DNA of 45,401 nucleotides from HRBIN12 sp035762085. GTDB taxonomy: Bacteria; Actinomycetota; UBA4738; HRBIN12. Shown here in pieces: positions 24,815 to 30,732 of the stretch. The stretch spans positions 1 to 45,401 of the forward strand of contig DASTPT010000117.1 of assembly GCA_035762085.1 (NCBI GenBank), in the 5' to 3' direction. The stretch's first letter is position 1, and each line of letters opens with the position of its first letter. A program made the position numbers and the translations under genes. Under the pieces are notes generated by a model. It did no database searches and was not told the origin of the DNA. It saw nothing but the letters and a program-made list of their open reading frames with translations.

Positions 24815-25150
24815 TCAGCCCGCGCCGAGGGCGCCCGCCGAGTCCCGGATGTCGAACACCCGGTCCAGCCCGGTCAGCTGCAGGACCTTCATCGGGGTGC
24901 TCTGGACGCCGACGAGGACGAGCTGGCCATCGTGCTCGCGCATGCGCTTGAGACACGTGACGAGCACGCCGAGGCTGCTGGAGTCCATGAATCCGACCTT
25001 CGTGAGGTCGAGCGCGACGCGGCGCTCCCCGCCTTCGATCAGCTGCAGCACGTGATCGCGGAGGCTCGGCGACGTATGGAGGTCCAGCTCGCCCGTCACC
25101 GCCACCACCGCCCAGCCGTCCTGCGTTCGGTCCTCGAGTGCGAGTTCCAT
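24815..25150 (-). CDS. STAS-domain anti-anti-sigma factor
   Basis: A 111-residue STAS protein: VVAVTGELDLHTSPSLRDHV, then VALDLTKVGFMDSSSLGVLV with S57 or S58 as the phospho-site. GAGGGG precedes ATG 25150. It is the first gene of the minus-strand partner-switching group and is divergent from the usfX-sigF pair, 98 nt away. It likely antagonises one of the RsbW/UsfX-type proteins here; which one cannot be told. Confidence 0.9.
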   Translation of the reverse strand: MELALEDRTQDGWAVVAVTGELDLHTSPSLRDHVLQLIEGGERRVALDLTKVGFMDSSSLGVLVTCLKRMREHDGQLVLVGVQSTPMKVLQLTGLDRVFDIRDSAGALGAG

Positions 25151-25203
25151 CGGGTCCCCTCGGTCTGATCCAGCACGAACGCACAACGCGAGCTCGCGGC
25201 CCG

Positions 25204-25241
25204 TTCCCCGGGGAAGGTGGCCGCGGACTCCCTAGTATAGG
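25204..25241. promoter_or_regulatory. Palindromes in the divergent STAS / usfX-sigF promoter region
   Basis: A perfect 12-bp palindrome TTCCCCGGGGAA lies at 25204-25215, and CCTA-gta-TAGG at 25231-25241. The second contains TAGTAT, a plausible -10 box about 10 nt before ATG 25249. No GGGTA box is seen, so the sigma operon does not obviously read its own promoter. Confidence 0.45.
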
Positions 25242-25248
25242 TGGCCGG

Positions 25249-25656
25249 ATGGGACGTCCCGTCGAGCGCGAAGCGATCACCGCCTCGGTACCCGCCAGGG
25301 CCGAGTTCGTGCACGTCCTACGGGCGGTGACCGCCGCCGTCGCCTCGCGGCTGCAGATCCCGTACGACGGGATCGAGGACCTCCGGCTGGCCGTGGACGA
25401 GGCGAGTGCCCGTCTGTTGATGCTCCGCACCGAGGCGCGGTCGCTGACGCTCCGCCTGGAGCCGTACGACGACCGGCTCGAGATCGTGGTCTGCGTCGAG
25501 GCCTCCGTCGGCGAGTGGCCCGCCCCGGGTCTGGAGGAGACCCTCGCGTGGACGGTGCTCGTCGCGCTCGTGGACGCCGTGCGTCCCGAGACGGACCGCG
25601 ACGGCCCCTCGATCCGGATGGTGAAGCGTCGGGCGAGCGTCACGTCGGACCGATGA
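25249..25656 (+). CDS. UsfX-type anti-sigma factor
   Basis: A 135-residue protein directly before the sigma gene, overlapping it by 4 nt (ATGA). The pattern VPARAEFVHVLRAVTAAVASR, then IEDLRLAVDEASARLL, then AWTVLVALVDAVRP resembles mycobacterial UsfX/RsbW, including an arginine in place of the usual N-box asparagine. It should bind the sigma factor and keep it inactive until a STAS protein displaces it. There is no ribosome site; it is probably leaderless or nearly so, from a TAGTAT box. The gene order matches usfX-sigF of mycobacteria. Confidence 0.85.
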   Translation: MGRPVEREAITASVPARAEFVHVLRAVTAAVASRLQIPYDGIEDLRLAVDEASARLLMLRTEARSLTLRLEPYDDRLEIVVCVEASVGEWPAPGLEETLAWTVLVALVDAVRPETDRDGPSIRMVKRRASVTSDR

Positions 25657-26438
25657 GCGGATCCCGCGAGACCTCCCGTCCGACCGACCGCGAGCGCGAG
25701 CGCGAGCTCTTCGCCCGGCTTCCGGACGACCCCGCGGCCCGGGACGAGCTGGTCGAGATGTTCCTGCCGCTCGCCGAGTATCTGGCGCGACGGTTCTCGG
25801 GCCGTGGCGAGTCGCTCGACGACCTGGTGCAGGTGGCGAGCGTCGGGCTGCTGAACGCGATCGACCGATTCGACCCCGAGCGCGAGGTCCAGTTCTCGAC
25901 CTACGCGGCGGTCACGATCGTGGGCGAGCTCAAGCGCCACTTCCGCGACAAGGGGTGGGCGATCCGCGTGCCGCGCCGGCTGCAGGAGGTCGGTCTGCGG
26001 ATCAATGCCGTCCTGCCGGAGCTGTCACAGGAGCTCGGACGATCGCCGACGATCGACGAGATCGCCGAGCGGTGCGAGGCGACCCCGGAGGAGATCCTCG
26101 ACGCGATGGAGGCCGTGCAGGCCTACTCGACGACCTCGCTCGAGTCGCCCATCGGCGAGGAGGGCGTGGCGCCGATCGACGTCCTCGGGACCGAGGATCC
26201 CTCGCTCGAACTGCTCGAGTCGTGGACGGCGGTGGCGCCCGCGGTCCGACTGCTCCCGCCTCGAGAACGGAAGGTGCTGTACCTCCGGTTCTTCCGGGGG
26301 ATGACCCAGTCCGAGATCGCGCGGGAGGTGGGCGTCTCGCAGATGCACGTGAGCCGCCTGCTTGCGCAGAGCCTGCGGTTCCTGCGCGAGACGGTCGGAG
26401 AAGACGGATGGCCGCTCCCCGGACCGGAGCCCGGCTGA
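25653..26438 (+). CDS. sigF: RNA polymerase sigma factor, SigF/SigB/SigG family (group 3)
   Basis: A 261-residue sigma-70 factor with regions 2, 3 and 4 and no region 1.1. Region 2 carries DDLVQVASVGLLNAIDRF and FSTYAAVTIVGELKRHFRD; region 3 carries IRVPRRLQEVGLRIN and LGRSPTIDEIAERC; region 4 carries LPPRERKVLYLRFFRGMT and SEIAREVGVSQMHVSRLL. This is the stress/sporulation class that reads GTTT / GGGTAT promoters and is controlled by partner switching. Its start overlaps the usfX stop, so the two are coupled. It is the likely activator of the SigB-type promoters listed in this window. Confidence 0.93.
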   Translation: MSGSRETSRPTDRERERELFARLPDDPAARDELVEMFLPLAEYLARRFSGRGESLDDLVQVASVGLLNAIDRFDPEREVQFSTYAAVTIVGELKRHFRDKGWAIRVPRRLQEVGLRINAVLPELSQELGRSPTIDEIAERCEATPEEILDAMEAVQAYSTTSLESPIGEEGVAPIDVLGTEDPSLELLESWTAVAPAVRLLPPRERKVLYLRFFRGMTQSEIAREVGVSQMHVSRLLAQSLRFLRETVGEDGWPLPGPEPG

Positions 26439-26462
26439 GCGGCCATCCCGAGGAGCTCGGGG

Positions 26463-26648
26463 TCAGCCGAAGATGCTGACACCGCCGGGGCCGACGAGCA
26501 GCCCCACGATGATCATCACCACGCCGGCGAGCACGCCGCCGCGGATCAGCGTCACGATGCCGGCGATCACGAGGATCGCGGCGAGGATCCACAGTAGCGT
26601 CGCGGCCCCACCCGAGACCGCCGCCAGCGTCGCCATCGTCATCAGCAT
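26463..26648 (-). CDS. 61-residue hydrophobic membrane protein ending GPGGxSIFG
   Basis: Two predicted helices (LLWILAAILVIAGIVTLI and VLAGVVMIIVGLLVGP) and the C-terminal GPGGVSIFG, which recurs in small actinobacterial membrane proteins. AAGGAGGAACC precedes ATG 26648. It lies 19 nt downstream of the 49-residue membrane gene and presumably shares its SigB-type promoter. Confidence 0.78.
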   Translation of the reverse strand: MLMTMATLAAVSGGAATLLWILAAILVIAGIVTLIRGGVLAGVVMIIVGLLVGPGGVSIFG

Positions 26649-26667
26649 GGTTCCTCCTTCGGTCCGT

Positions 26668-26817
26668 TCAGAACTTCGGGATCACGTACCAGGCCAGGAA
26701 GGCCAGGATCGCGAGCACGATCACGACGATCGCCGTGTACTTGATCGCCGCGTAACCGGTGAGCCCCGACTCGGGCTCGGTCGGCGTGTTGTGTGTGTGG
26801 TAGTCCTCGTGTGCCAT
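26668..26817 (-). CDS. 49-residue single-helix membrane protein
   Basis: Short ORF with a strong AGGAGG site 8 nt before ATG 26817. The N-terminus is polar and His-rich (MAHEDYHTHNTPTEPE), followed by one helix (AIVVIVLAILAFLAWYVIP) that ends at the C-terminus. It has a clear SigB-type promoter and a leader hairpin. It is shorter than common ORF cut-offs. Function is unknown. Confidence 0.78.
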   Translation of the reverse strand: MAHEDYHTHNTPTEPESGLTGYAAIKYTAIVVIVLAILAFLAWYVIPKF

Positions 26818-26832
26818 CTGGATTACCTCCTC

Positions 26833-26846
26833 GCCGCGTCTGCGGC
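26833..26846 (-). promoter_or_regulatory. Leader hairpin of the 49-residue membrane gene
   Basis: GCCGC-agac-GCGGC in the RNA, a perfect 5-bp stem with a 4-nt loop, starting about 4 nt after the predicted +1 and touching the AGGAGG site. Confidence 0.5.
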
Positions 26847-26856
26847 CTGCGGCTTC

Positions 26857-26882
26857 CTACCCGTGGCCGGGCCTACGCAAAC
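26857..26882 (-). promoter_or_regulatory. SigB/SigF-type promoter, small membrane protein pair
   Basis: Minus-strand GTTTGC, 14 nt, GGGTAG; predicted start near 26850. Confidence 0.7.
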
Positions 26883-26887
26883 CGCGG

Positions 26888-27385
26888 TCACTCCTCCCGA
26901 ACGGCGGCCTGGCGGACGCGCTCGGGTGTGCCAGGGTCAGGGCCCTCGTTCCGGTCGGTGGTGCTCGGCGACTCCGAGACATCCTCGAGCGTCTCGCCGA
27001 CCGCGCGCTTCGACGCATCGGCCAGCGCGACGTCGCCGAGGGACAGGATCCCCACGAGCTCGCCGTCCTTGACGACCGGCAGCCGGCGGATCCGCTGTTC
27101 GGCCATCACGTCTCGAGCCTCCGAGAGCTGCACGTCGGGCGTCACCGTCGTGACGACCCGCGTGAGGATCTCGCCGAGCGTCACCGAGCTCGGGTCCTGC
27201 CGCCGCGCCATCACGCGCAGGACCAGGTCCCGATCGGTCACGATGCCGGCGAGCTCGCCGTCCTGCATCACCGGCACGGCGCCGATGTCGTACTGCGCCA
27301 TGAGCCCTGCCGCGTCGCCGGCGGTCCTCTCGGCGCTGAGCGTCTTCGGCGCCTCGGTCATCACGTGTCGAACCAACGTCGCCAT
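26888..27385 (-). CDS. Tandem CBS-domain protein
   Basis: A 165-residue protein with two CBS motifs forming one Bateman module: VRHVMTEAPKTLSAERTAGDAAGLM to TDRDLVLRV, then LGEILTRVVTTVTP to LPVVKDGELVGILSLGDVA. Such stand-alone proteins bind AMP, ATP or SAM and often belong to stress regulons. The C-terminal 35 residues are disordered. TTGGAGG precedes ATG 27385, with a SigB-type promoter upstream. It is divergent from the DUF6328-like gene. Confidence 0.92.
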   Translation of the reverse strand: MATLVRHVMTEAPKTLSAERTAGDAAGLMAQYDIGAVPVMQDGELAGIVTDRDLVLRVMARRQDPSSVTLGEILTRVVTTVTPDVQLSEARDVMAEQRIRRLPVVKDGELVGILSLGDVALADASKRAVGETLEDVSESPSTTDRNEGPDPGTPERVRQAAVREE

Positions 27386-27414
27386 GTGTCCTCCAAGGTC
27401 GTGACGCCTACGCG

Positions 27415-27440
27415 ATACCCGGGCTCGCACGCGCGGAAAC
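27415..27440 (-). promoter_or_regulatory. SigB/SigF-type promoter, CBS gene
   Basis: Minus-strand GTTTCC, 14 nt, GGGTAT, the best match to the -10 consensus in this set; predicted start near 27408. Confidence 0.72.
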
Positions 27441-27449
27441 GGGGATGTG

Positions 27450-27474
27450 GTTAGGACCGGAGCAGACGGGGAAA
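27450..27474 (+). promoter_or_regulatory. Possible SigB/SigF-type promoter, DUF6328-like gene
   Basis: GTTAGG, 13 nt, GGGAAA, ending 10 nt before ATG 27485, which has no ribosome site; the message would be almost leaderless. This is a weaker match than its divergent partner. Confidence 0.45.
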
Positions 27475-27484
27475 CATCTCGCGC

Positions 27485-28042
27485 ATGGACGATCTGCCCC
27501 TCGGGGGCCCTGGTGACGTGCGCTCGACCCTGGAGCGCGGCACCGACCCCGACGAGAACGAGCAGCAGCGACGGAACCGCGAGCTGATCGAGCTGCTGAA
27601 CGAGCTCCGCGTCGCGCTGCCCGGCGTCCAGGTGCTGTTCGCGTTCCTGCTGACGGTCCCGTTCAGCCAGCGTTTCGGGGATCTGGCGGACTGGCAGCGG
27701 GCCGCGTACATCGTCACCTTCATCGGGACGGGCGTCGCGACCGCGCTGTTCATGGCGCCCACCGCGTACCACCGGATCCGGTTCCGGCAGGGCGACAAGG
27801 AGCGGATGCTGCACACGGCGAACCGCTTCACGATCGTGGGCATCGCGTTCCTGGCGGGCTCGATCGCCGGCGCCGTGTTCCTCGCGGCAGATCTGGTGTT
27901 CGGTCTCGGGTTCGCCCTCACGATGGCCGCGGGGATGCTCGCCCTCCTCGGGTGGACCTGGTTCGGGCTGCCGCTCAGCCGGCGTGTGCAGGACGGCACG
28001 AACGGCGACGGGGCGAACGATCCGACGACGGCGCCGGAGTGA
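27485..28042 (+). CDS. DUF6328-like four-helix membrane protein
   Basis: A 185-residue protein. A polar N-terminus is followed by the signature ELIELLNELRVALPGVQVLF and FLLTVPFSQRF, then helices near residues 75-95, 117-135 and 142-160. This arrangement matches actinobacterial DUF6328 proteins, of unknown function. The ATG at 27485 has no ribosome site. It is divergent from the CBS gene and precedes the csbD unit. Confidence 0.82.
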   Translation: MDDLPLGGPGDVRSTLERGTDPDENEQQRRNRELIELLNELRVALPGVQVLFAFLLTVPFSQRFGDLADWQRAAYIVTFIGTGVATALFMAPTAYHRIRFRQGDKERMLHTANRFTIVGIAFLAGSIAGAVFLAADLVFGLGFALTMAAGMLALLGWTWFGLPLSRRVQDGTNGDGANDPTTAPE

Positions 28043-28048
28043 CCGTGC

Positions 28049-28073
28049 GTTTGCCGCGGTCGCCCCAGGGAAC
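28049..28073 (+). promoter_or_regulatory. SigB/SigF-type promoter, csbD operon
   Basis: GTTTGC, 13 nt, GGGAAC; predicted start near 28080. The -35 overlaps the end region of the preceding gene. CsbD is a classical SigB target in Bacillus. Confidence 0.62.
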
Positions 28074-28081
28074 AACCACCA

Positions 28082-28104
28082 CGCGTCGGCGGAGCGCCGA
28101 CGCG
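28082..28104 (+). promoter_or_regulatory. 5'-terminal 9-bp hairpin abutting a ribosome site
   Basis: CGCGTCGGC and GCCGACGCG pair perfectly (9 bp) around GGAGC. The predicted transcript starts at the foot of this stem, and GGAGGT follows directly at 28105-28110. Confidence 0.6.
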
Positions 28105-28116
28105 GGAGGTCGGTCG

Positions 28117-28329
28117 TTGAACGGCATCGAACGACTGCGTCGCAAGCGTGGAGACGAGCAGGTGACGTTCGCGGACATCGCGGACCACCTGGACGACTTC
28201 GTCGCTCGCGAACCCGGCCGCGGGGAGACCGTCGACGCGCTCGCGATGTTCCTGGCCGGCGTCGAGGACGCCGAGCACGAGCACGAGGGCACCGGCCCCA
28301 CGGTGGATCCCTCGACGCCGGTCGGATGA
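28117..28329 (+). CDS. 70-residue acidic hypothetical protein, TTG start
   Basis: Begins LNGIERLRRKRGDEQVTFAD and has a helical middle (IADHLDDFVAREPGRGETVDALAMFL) with an acidic end. The TTG at 28117 is chosen because GGAGGT is 6 nt upstream; no ATG or GTG fits. It sits 27 nt before csbD and probably shares the promoter. No family is recognised. Confidence 0.65.
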   Translation: MNGIERLRRKRGDEQVTFADIADHLDDFVAREPGRGETVDALAMFLAGVEDAEHEHEGTGPTVDPSTPVG

Positions 28330-28356
28330 CCGGCCGGAGGACAGAAGGAGGAGCAC

Positions 28357-28572
28357 ATGGGTGAAGGCACCGGAGACCGTACCGAAGGTCGCATGGACGA
28401 GGCCAAGGGCCGCGTCAAGGAGGCCGTCGGCGACGTCACCGACAACGAGCGTCTGGAGTCCGAGGGCCAGACCGACCAGGCCAAGGGCAAGGCGAAGCAG
28501 GCCTGGGGCGATGCGAAGGACGCCGTCGAGCGCGGCAAGGAGAGCGTGAAGGAAGCGATCGACCGCGACTGA
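28357..28572 (+). CDS. csbD: CsbD-family general stress protein
   Basis: A 71-residue charged protein with the CsbD pattern: EGRMDEAKGRVKEAVGDVTD, then ESEGQTDQAKGKAKQAWGD. CsbD proteins are small, highly induced stress proteins; csbD of Bacillus is a SigB target. AAGGAGGAGCAC precedes ATG 28357. A strong terminator hairpin follows. Confidence 0.93.
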   Translation: MGEGTGDRTEGRMDEAKGRVKEAVGDVTDNERLESEGQTDQAKGKAKQAWGDAKDAVERGKESVKEAIDRD

Positions 28573-28598
28573 CCCAGACGCATGAAGCGGAGCATCAA

Positions 28599-28627
28599 CG
28601 GCCCGGCGTGCTCGACACGCCGGGCCG
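28599..28627. terminator. Bidirectional-type hairpin after csbD
   Basis: A perfect 12-bp GC-rich stem, CGGCCCGGCGTG with CACGCCGGGCCG around CTCGA, between the convergent ends of csbD and the 162-residue gene. There is no T-run, as is common in high-GC genomes. Confidence 0.7.
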
Positions 28628-28652
28628 CTCCGTGTCCGGCGACGCCGGCGGG

Positions 28653-29141
28653 TCAGGCGGCGGGTCGCAGCAGGTCGACCCGTGCGTCCTCGAGATCGCG
28701 GACAAGCGGCACGCCGAAGCGCTCCGCGATGCGACGCAGCGCGTCCGGGTGGTCCGGGTGCTCGAGGAGCGCGACGAGACGCGCATGCTGCGAACGCCAC
28801 CCGTTCGTGCCCAGCACGTACCGCCCCCACCCGGCGACGATGCCCCGCGCCTTCGGCCCCCGGGCGCCGTGGAGCGTCTCGAAGTCGGCGTTCAGGTAGG
28901 CGTAGATGCCGCACTCACACGTGTCGTGCGGCACCTCGCGGTGCGCCGGGCCGGCCCGGTACGGCCAAGACATCGGCCGAAGGCACACCGCGGTGATGGG
29001 GCGGTCGGCCGGCCAGGCCGTCGGGTGGAAGAGGGAGAAGAGCTCGGGCTCGGGATCGCCCAGCTTGCGCAGCGACCACTCGCGGTACCCGACGAGCGGC
29101 GTCACGCCATCGGGGACAGCGGCGGGCGTCTCCGAGCTCAT
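28653..29141 (-). CDS. Hypothetical protein with GYREWSL start and Cys pair
   Basis: A 162-residue soluble protein: VGYREWSLRKLGDPEPELFSL, then TAWPADRPITAVC, then CECGIYAYLNADFETLHG. Similar uncharacterised actinobacterial proteins share the order 'GYRxW ... C ... CxCGIYA', with cysteines and a histidine that could bind metal. Its ATG overlaps the stop of the 42-residue gene (ATGA). Function is unknown. Confidence 0.78.
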   Translation of the reverse strand: MSSETPAAVPDGVTPLVGYREWSLRKLGDPEPELFSLFHPTAWPADRPITAVCLRPMSWPYRAGPAHREVPHDTCECGIYAYLNADFETLHGARGPKARGIVAGWGRYVLGTNGWRSQHARLVALLEHPDHPDALRRIAERFGVPLVRDLEDARVDLLRPAA

Positions 29142-29266
29142 CGGCTCGTGACTGGCTCGCGTGCGGGCTCCTCGACCGGCATCGCGGGCTCGGTGGCGTC
29201 GGGGAGCACGCGCGGCATCACGAGGGGCTCGATCGTCCCGACCTCGTGGATCTCACCGATGAACAT
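29138..29266 (-). CDS. 42-residue peptide, first gene of a stress-type operon
   Basis: Short ORF beginning MFIGEIHEVGTIEPLV, followed by a Pro/Glu-rich tail. GGAAGGAG lies 7 nt before ATG 29266, and the stop overlaps the next start, which supports a real coupled gene. A SigB-type promoter lies upstream. Function is unknown. Confidence 0.65.
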   Translation of the reverse strand: MFIGEIHEVGTIEPLVMPRVLPDATEPAMPVEEPAREPVTSR

Positions 29267-29309
29267 GCTCGGCTCCTTCCGTGGTCTCCGTCGTTTCCCT
29301 CGGTTCGTG

Positions 29310-29324
29310 GGGTCGTCGTTACCC
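29310..29324 (-). other. Short leader hairpin at the predicted +1 of the 42-residue gene
   Basis: GGGT-aacgacg-ACCC in the RNA, a 4-bp stem. It is weak on its own and noted only because of its position. Confidence 0.3.
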
Positions 29325-29331
29325 GCCGTGA

Positions 29332-29356
29332 TTACCCCGCGGCGTCGGCGCTCAAC
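29332..29356 (-). promoter_or_regulatory. SigB/SigF-type promoter, 42- and 162-residue gene pair
   Basis: Minus-strand GTTGAG, 13 nt, GGGTAA; predicted start near 29325. The -35 overlaps the stop of the upstream peptidase-like gene. Confidence 0.5.
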
Positions 29357-30125
29357 CCGCCGGATCCGCGGAGGCGGGAAGCGTGAAGCGCTCGCCGGCT
29401 CGGTGCCGCCGCCATCGTCCGGCCCGCCCGATCCGCACCGCGCCGCGGCCCAGGACCTGCCACGTCCTCCCATCGCCGACGACGGCCGTTTCCTCATCGA
29501 CCGCGAGCAGCGCGCAGTCGTCGGGCACCTGGGCCTCCGCGAACTCGCGCATGCCCGGCTCGTGGTCGTCGAGCGTGTTCCAGTGGGGGGTGATCACGAC
29601 CGCCGGGAGCAGACGGAGCCCGGGTGCCCACTCGGGGGCGAAGAGCCGCTCGGTCACGTCGTCAGGTGCCATCTCGCCGAGCACGCAGGCCCCGGCGCTG
29701 CATCCGCCGTAGGCCGCGCCGGCGGCGAGCTCCTCGAGGAGCGTCCGCCAGAACGGCGACGCGGCGAGCACCTCTGCCAGGTAGGAGGGACGCCCCCCTG
29801 AGAAGAAGAAGAGCGCCGCCCCCGCGATCGTCTCCGCGAGCCGGGGGTCGAACGCGTCCTCGCGTGTCCGGAGCGGTACGACGCACGCCTCGCGACCCAG
29901 GCGGCGGTAGTGCTCGACCCCTTTGCGTCCCCACTCGGCGAACCGCTCCGGGCCGTCGGGCCACGAGGCCGTCGGAAGGACGGCGACCGGCCCCGGGCGA
30001 GCGGCCGACAGCACGCGGCGGTCGACCGGCTCGGCCCAGGGCTCGAATTCGCCGGACCCGAGGAGGGCGACGGTCCTCGGGCCGCTTCGCGGCGCGCCGC
30101 TGCGCGCCGCCTCGGTCGCGCTCAC
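29352..30125 (-). CDS. Peptidase S51 / cyanophycinase-like type 1 glutamine amidotransferase fold protein
   Basis: A 257-residue protein. It begins with TVALLGSGEFEPW, has a GGRPSYLAEVL strand-loop and the nucleophile elbow YGGCSAGACVLG, in which the serine of GxSAGA is the expected nucleophile, then VVITPHWNTL with a candidate histidine. This is the S51 (dipeptidase E, cyanophycinase) family, which cleaves peptides with acidic residues. Cyanophycin genes are not seen nearby. The start at GTG/ATG 30125 is by open frame; no clear ribosome site. It lies 10 nt behind the hemerythrin gene and so may be read from the same promoter. Confidence 0.83.
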   Translation of the reverse strand: MSATEAARSGAPRSGPRTVALLGSGEFEPWAEPVDRRVLSAARPGPVAVLPTASWPDGPERFAEWGRKGVEHYRRLGREACVVPLRTREDAFDPRLAETIAGAALFFFSGGRPSYLAEVLAASPFWRTLLEELAAGAAYGGCSAGACVLGEMAPDDVTERLFAPEWAPGLRLLPAVVITPHWNTLDDHEPGMREFAEAQVPDDCALLAVDEETAVVGDGRTWQVLGRGAVRIGRAGRWRRHRAGERFTLPASADPAG

Positions 30126-30135
30126 GGATGCGGGG

Positions 30136-30591
30136 TCAGGCGGTGGCGGGCCGGCTCTGCGCCTGCTCCTTACGGCGCTGCATCTGGTCGGCGAGCGTCG
30201 TGAGCTCGTCGGTGCCGAGCAGCTCTCGGGCCTGCTTGAACATCTCGCCCTCTTCCTCCTCGATGTGGTGCTCGAGGTTCTCCTTCGCGACCGTGAACTT
30301 CGCGTGCCAGGTCTCGTCGTCGACGGGCGTCTGCTCCAGCTCGGTGAGGATCGTGTCCACGACGTCGTGCTCCTCGTAGGCCTCGAGGACGATCTCCTTG
30401 GCCTCGGCGTGCTCCTTCAGCGCCGGGTAGAAGATCTCCTCCTCGATCAGCTCGTGGACCGTGAGCTCCTGCTTGAGGGTGATGACACCCTCCTCGCGGG
30501 TCTTGATCGCCCGCTCGGTGGTCGAGTCGAGCTCCTCCAGGAGCTTCTTCACCTTCTCGTGGTCCTGCTTCAGCATCTGCAGGGCGTCCAT
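30136..30591 (-). CDS. Hemerythrin HHE-domain protein
   Basis: A 151-residue four-helix protein with the di-iron ligands of the hemerythrin family: H10 in MLKQDHEKVKKLL, H46 and E50 in TVHELIEEEIFYPAL, H74 in YEEHDVV, and H109-H110 in LEHHIEEEEGEMF. Such proteins bind O2 or NO or sense iron and oxidative stress. AAGGAGGCACG precedes ATG 30591. It has a SigB-type promoter back to back with that of the topoisomerase gene. Confidence 0.93.
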   Translation of the reverse strand: MDALQMLKQDHEKVKKLLEELDSTTERAIKTREEGVITLKQELTVHELIEEEIFYPALKEHAEAKEIVLEAYEEHDVVDTILTELEQTPVDDETWHAKFTVAKENLEHHIEEEEGEMFKQARELLGTDELTTLADQMQRRKEQAQSRPATA

Positions 30592-30609
30592 CGTGCCTCC
30601 TTCCGGGAT

Positions 30610-30637
30610 CCGTGCGCGACCGGCGTCGCGGCCACGG
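30610..30637 (-). promoter_or_regulatory. Leader stem-loop of the hemerythrin gene
   Basis: In the RNA CCGTG pairs with CACGG and CGCGAC with GTCGCG around GCCG, 11 bp in all with a 2-nt bulge. The stem starts at about +2 of the predicted transcript, and the AAGGAGG site follows 11 nt later. Confidence 0.55.
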
Positions 30638-30644
30638 CAGCGAG

Positions 30645-30669
30645 GTACCCGCGCGTGCGCAGCGCAAAC
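30645..30669 (-). promoter_or_regulatory. SigB/SigF-type promoter, hemerythrin gene
   Basis: Minus-strand GTTTGC, 13 nt, GGGTAC; predicted start near 30638. The -35 box is 12 nt from the -35 box of the divergent promoter. Confidence 0.72.
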
Positions 30670-30681
30670 CGCCGTCCCCTC

Positions 30682-30708
30682 GTTTGCGGCCTCGTCCTGG
30701 AGGGGTAG
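30682..30708 (+). promoter_or_regulatory. SigB/SigF-type promoter, topoisomerase IB gene
   Basis: GTTTGC, 15 nt, GGGTAG; predicted start near 30715, leaving an 18-nt leader with GGAGGAGG. Confidence 0.7.
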
Positions 30709-30732
30709 ACGTCCGCCGGAGGAGGTGGATGG

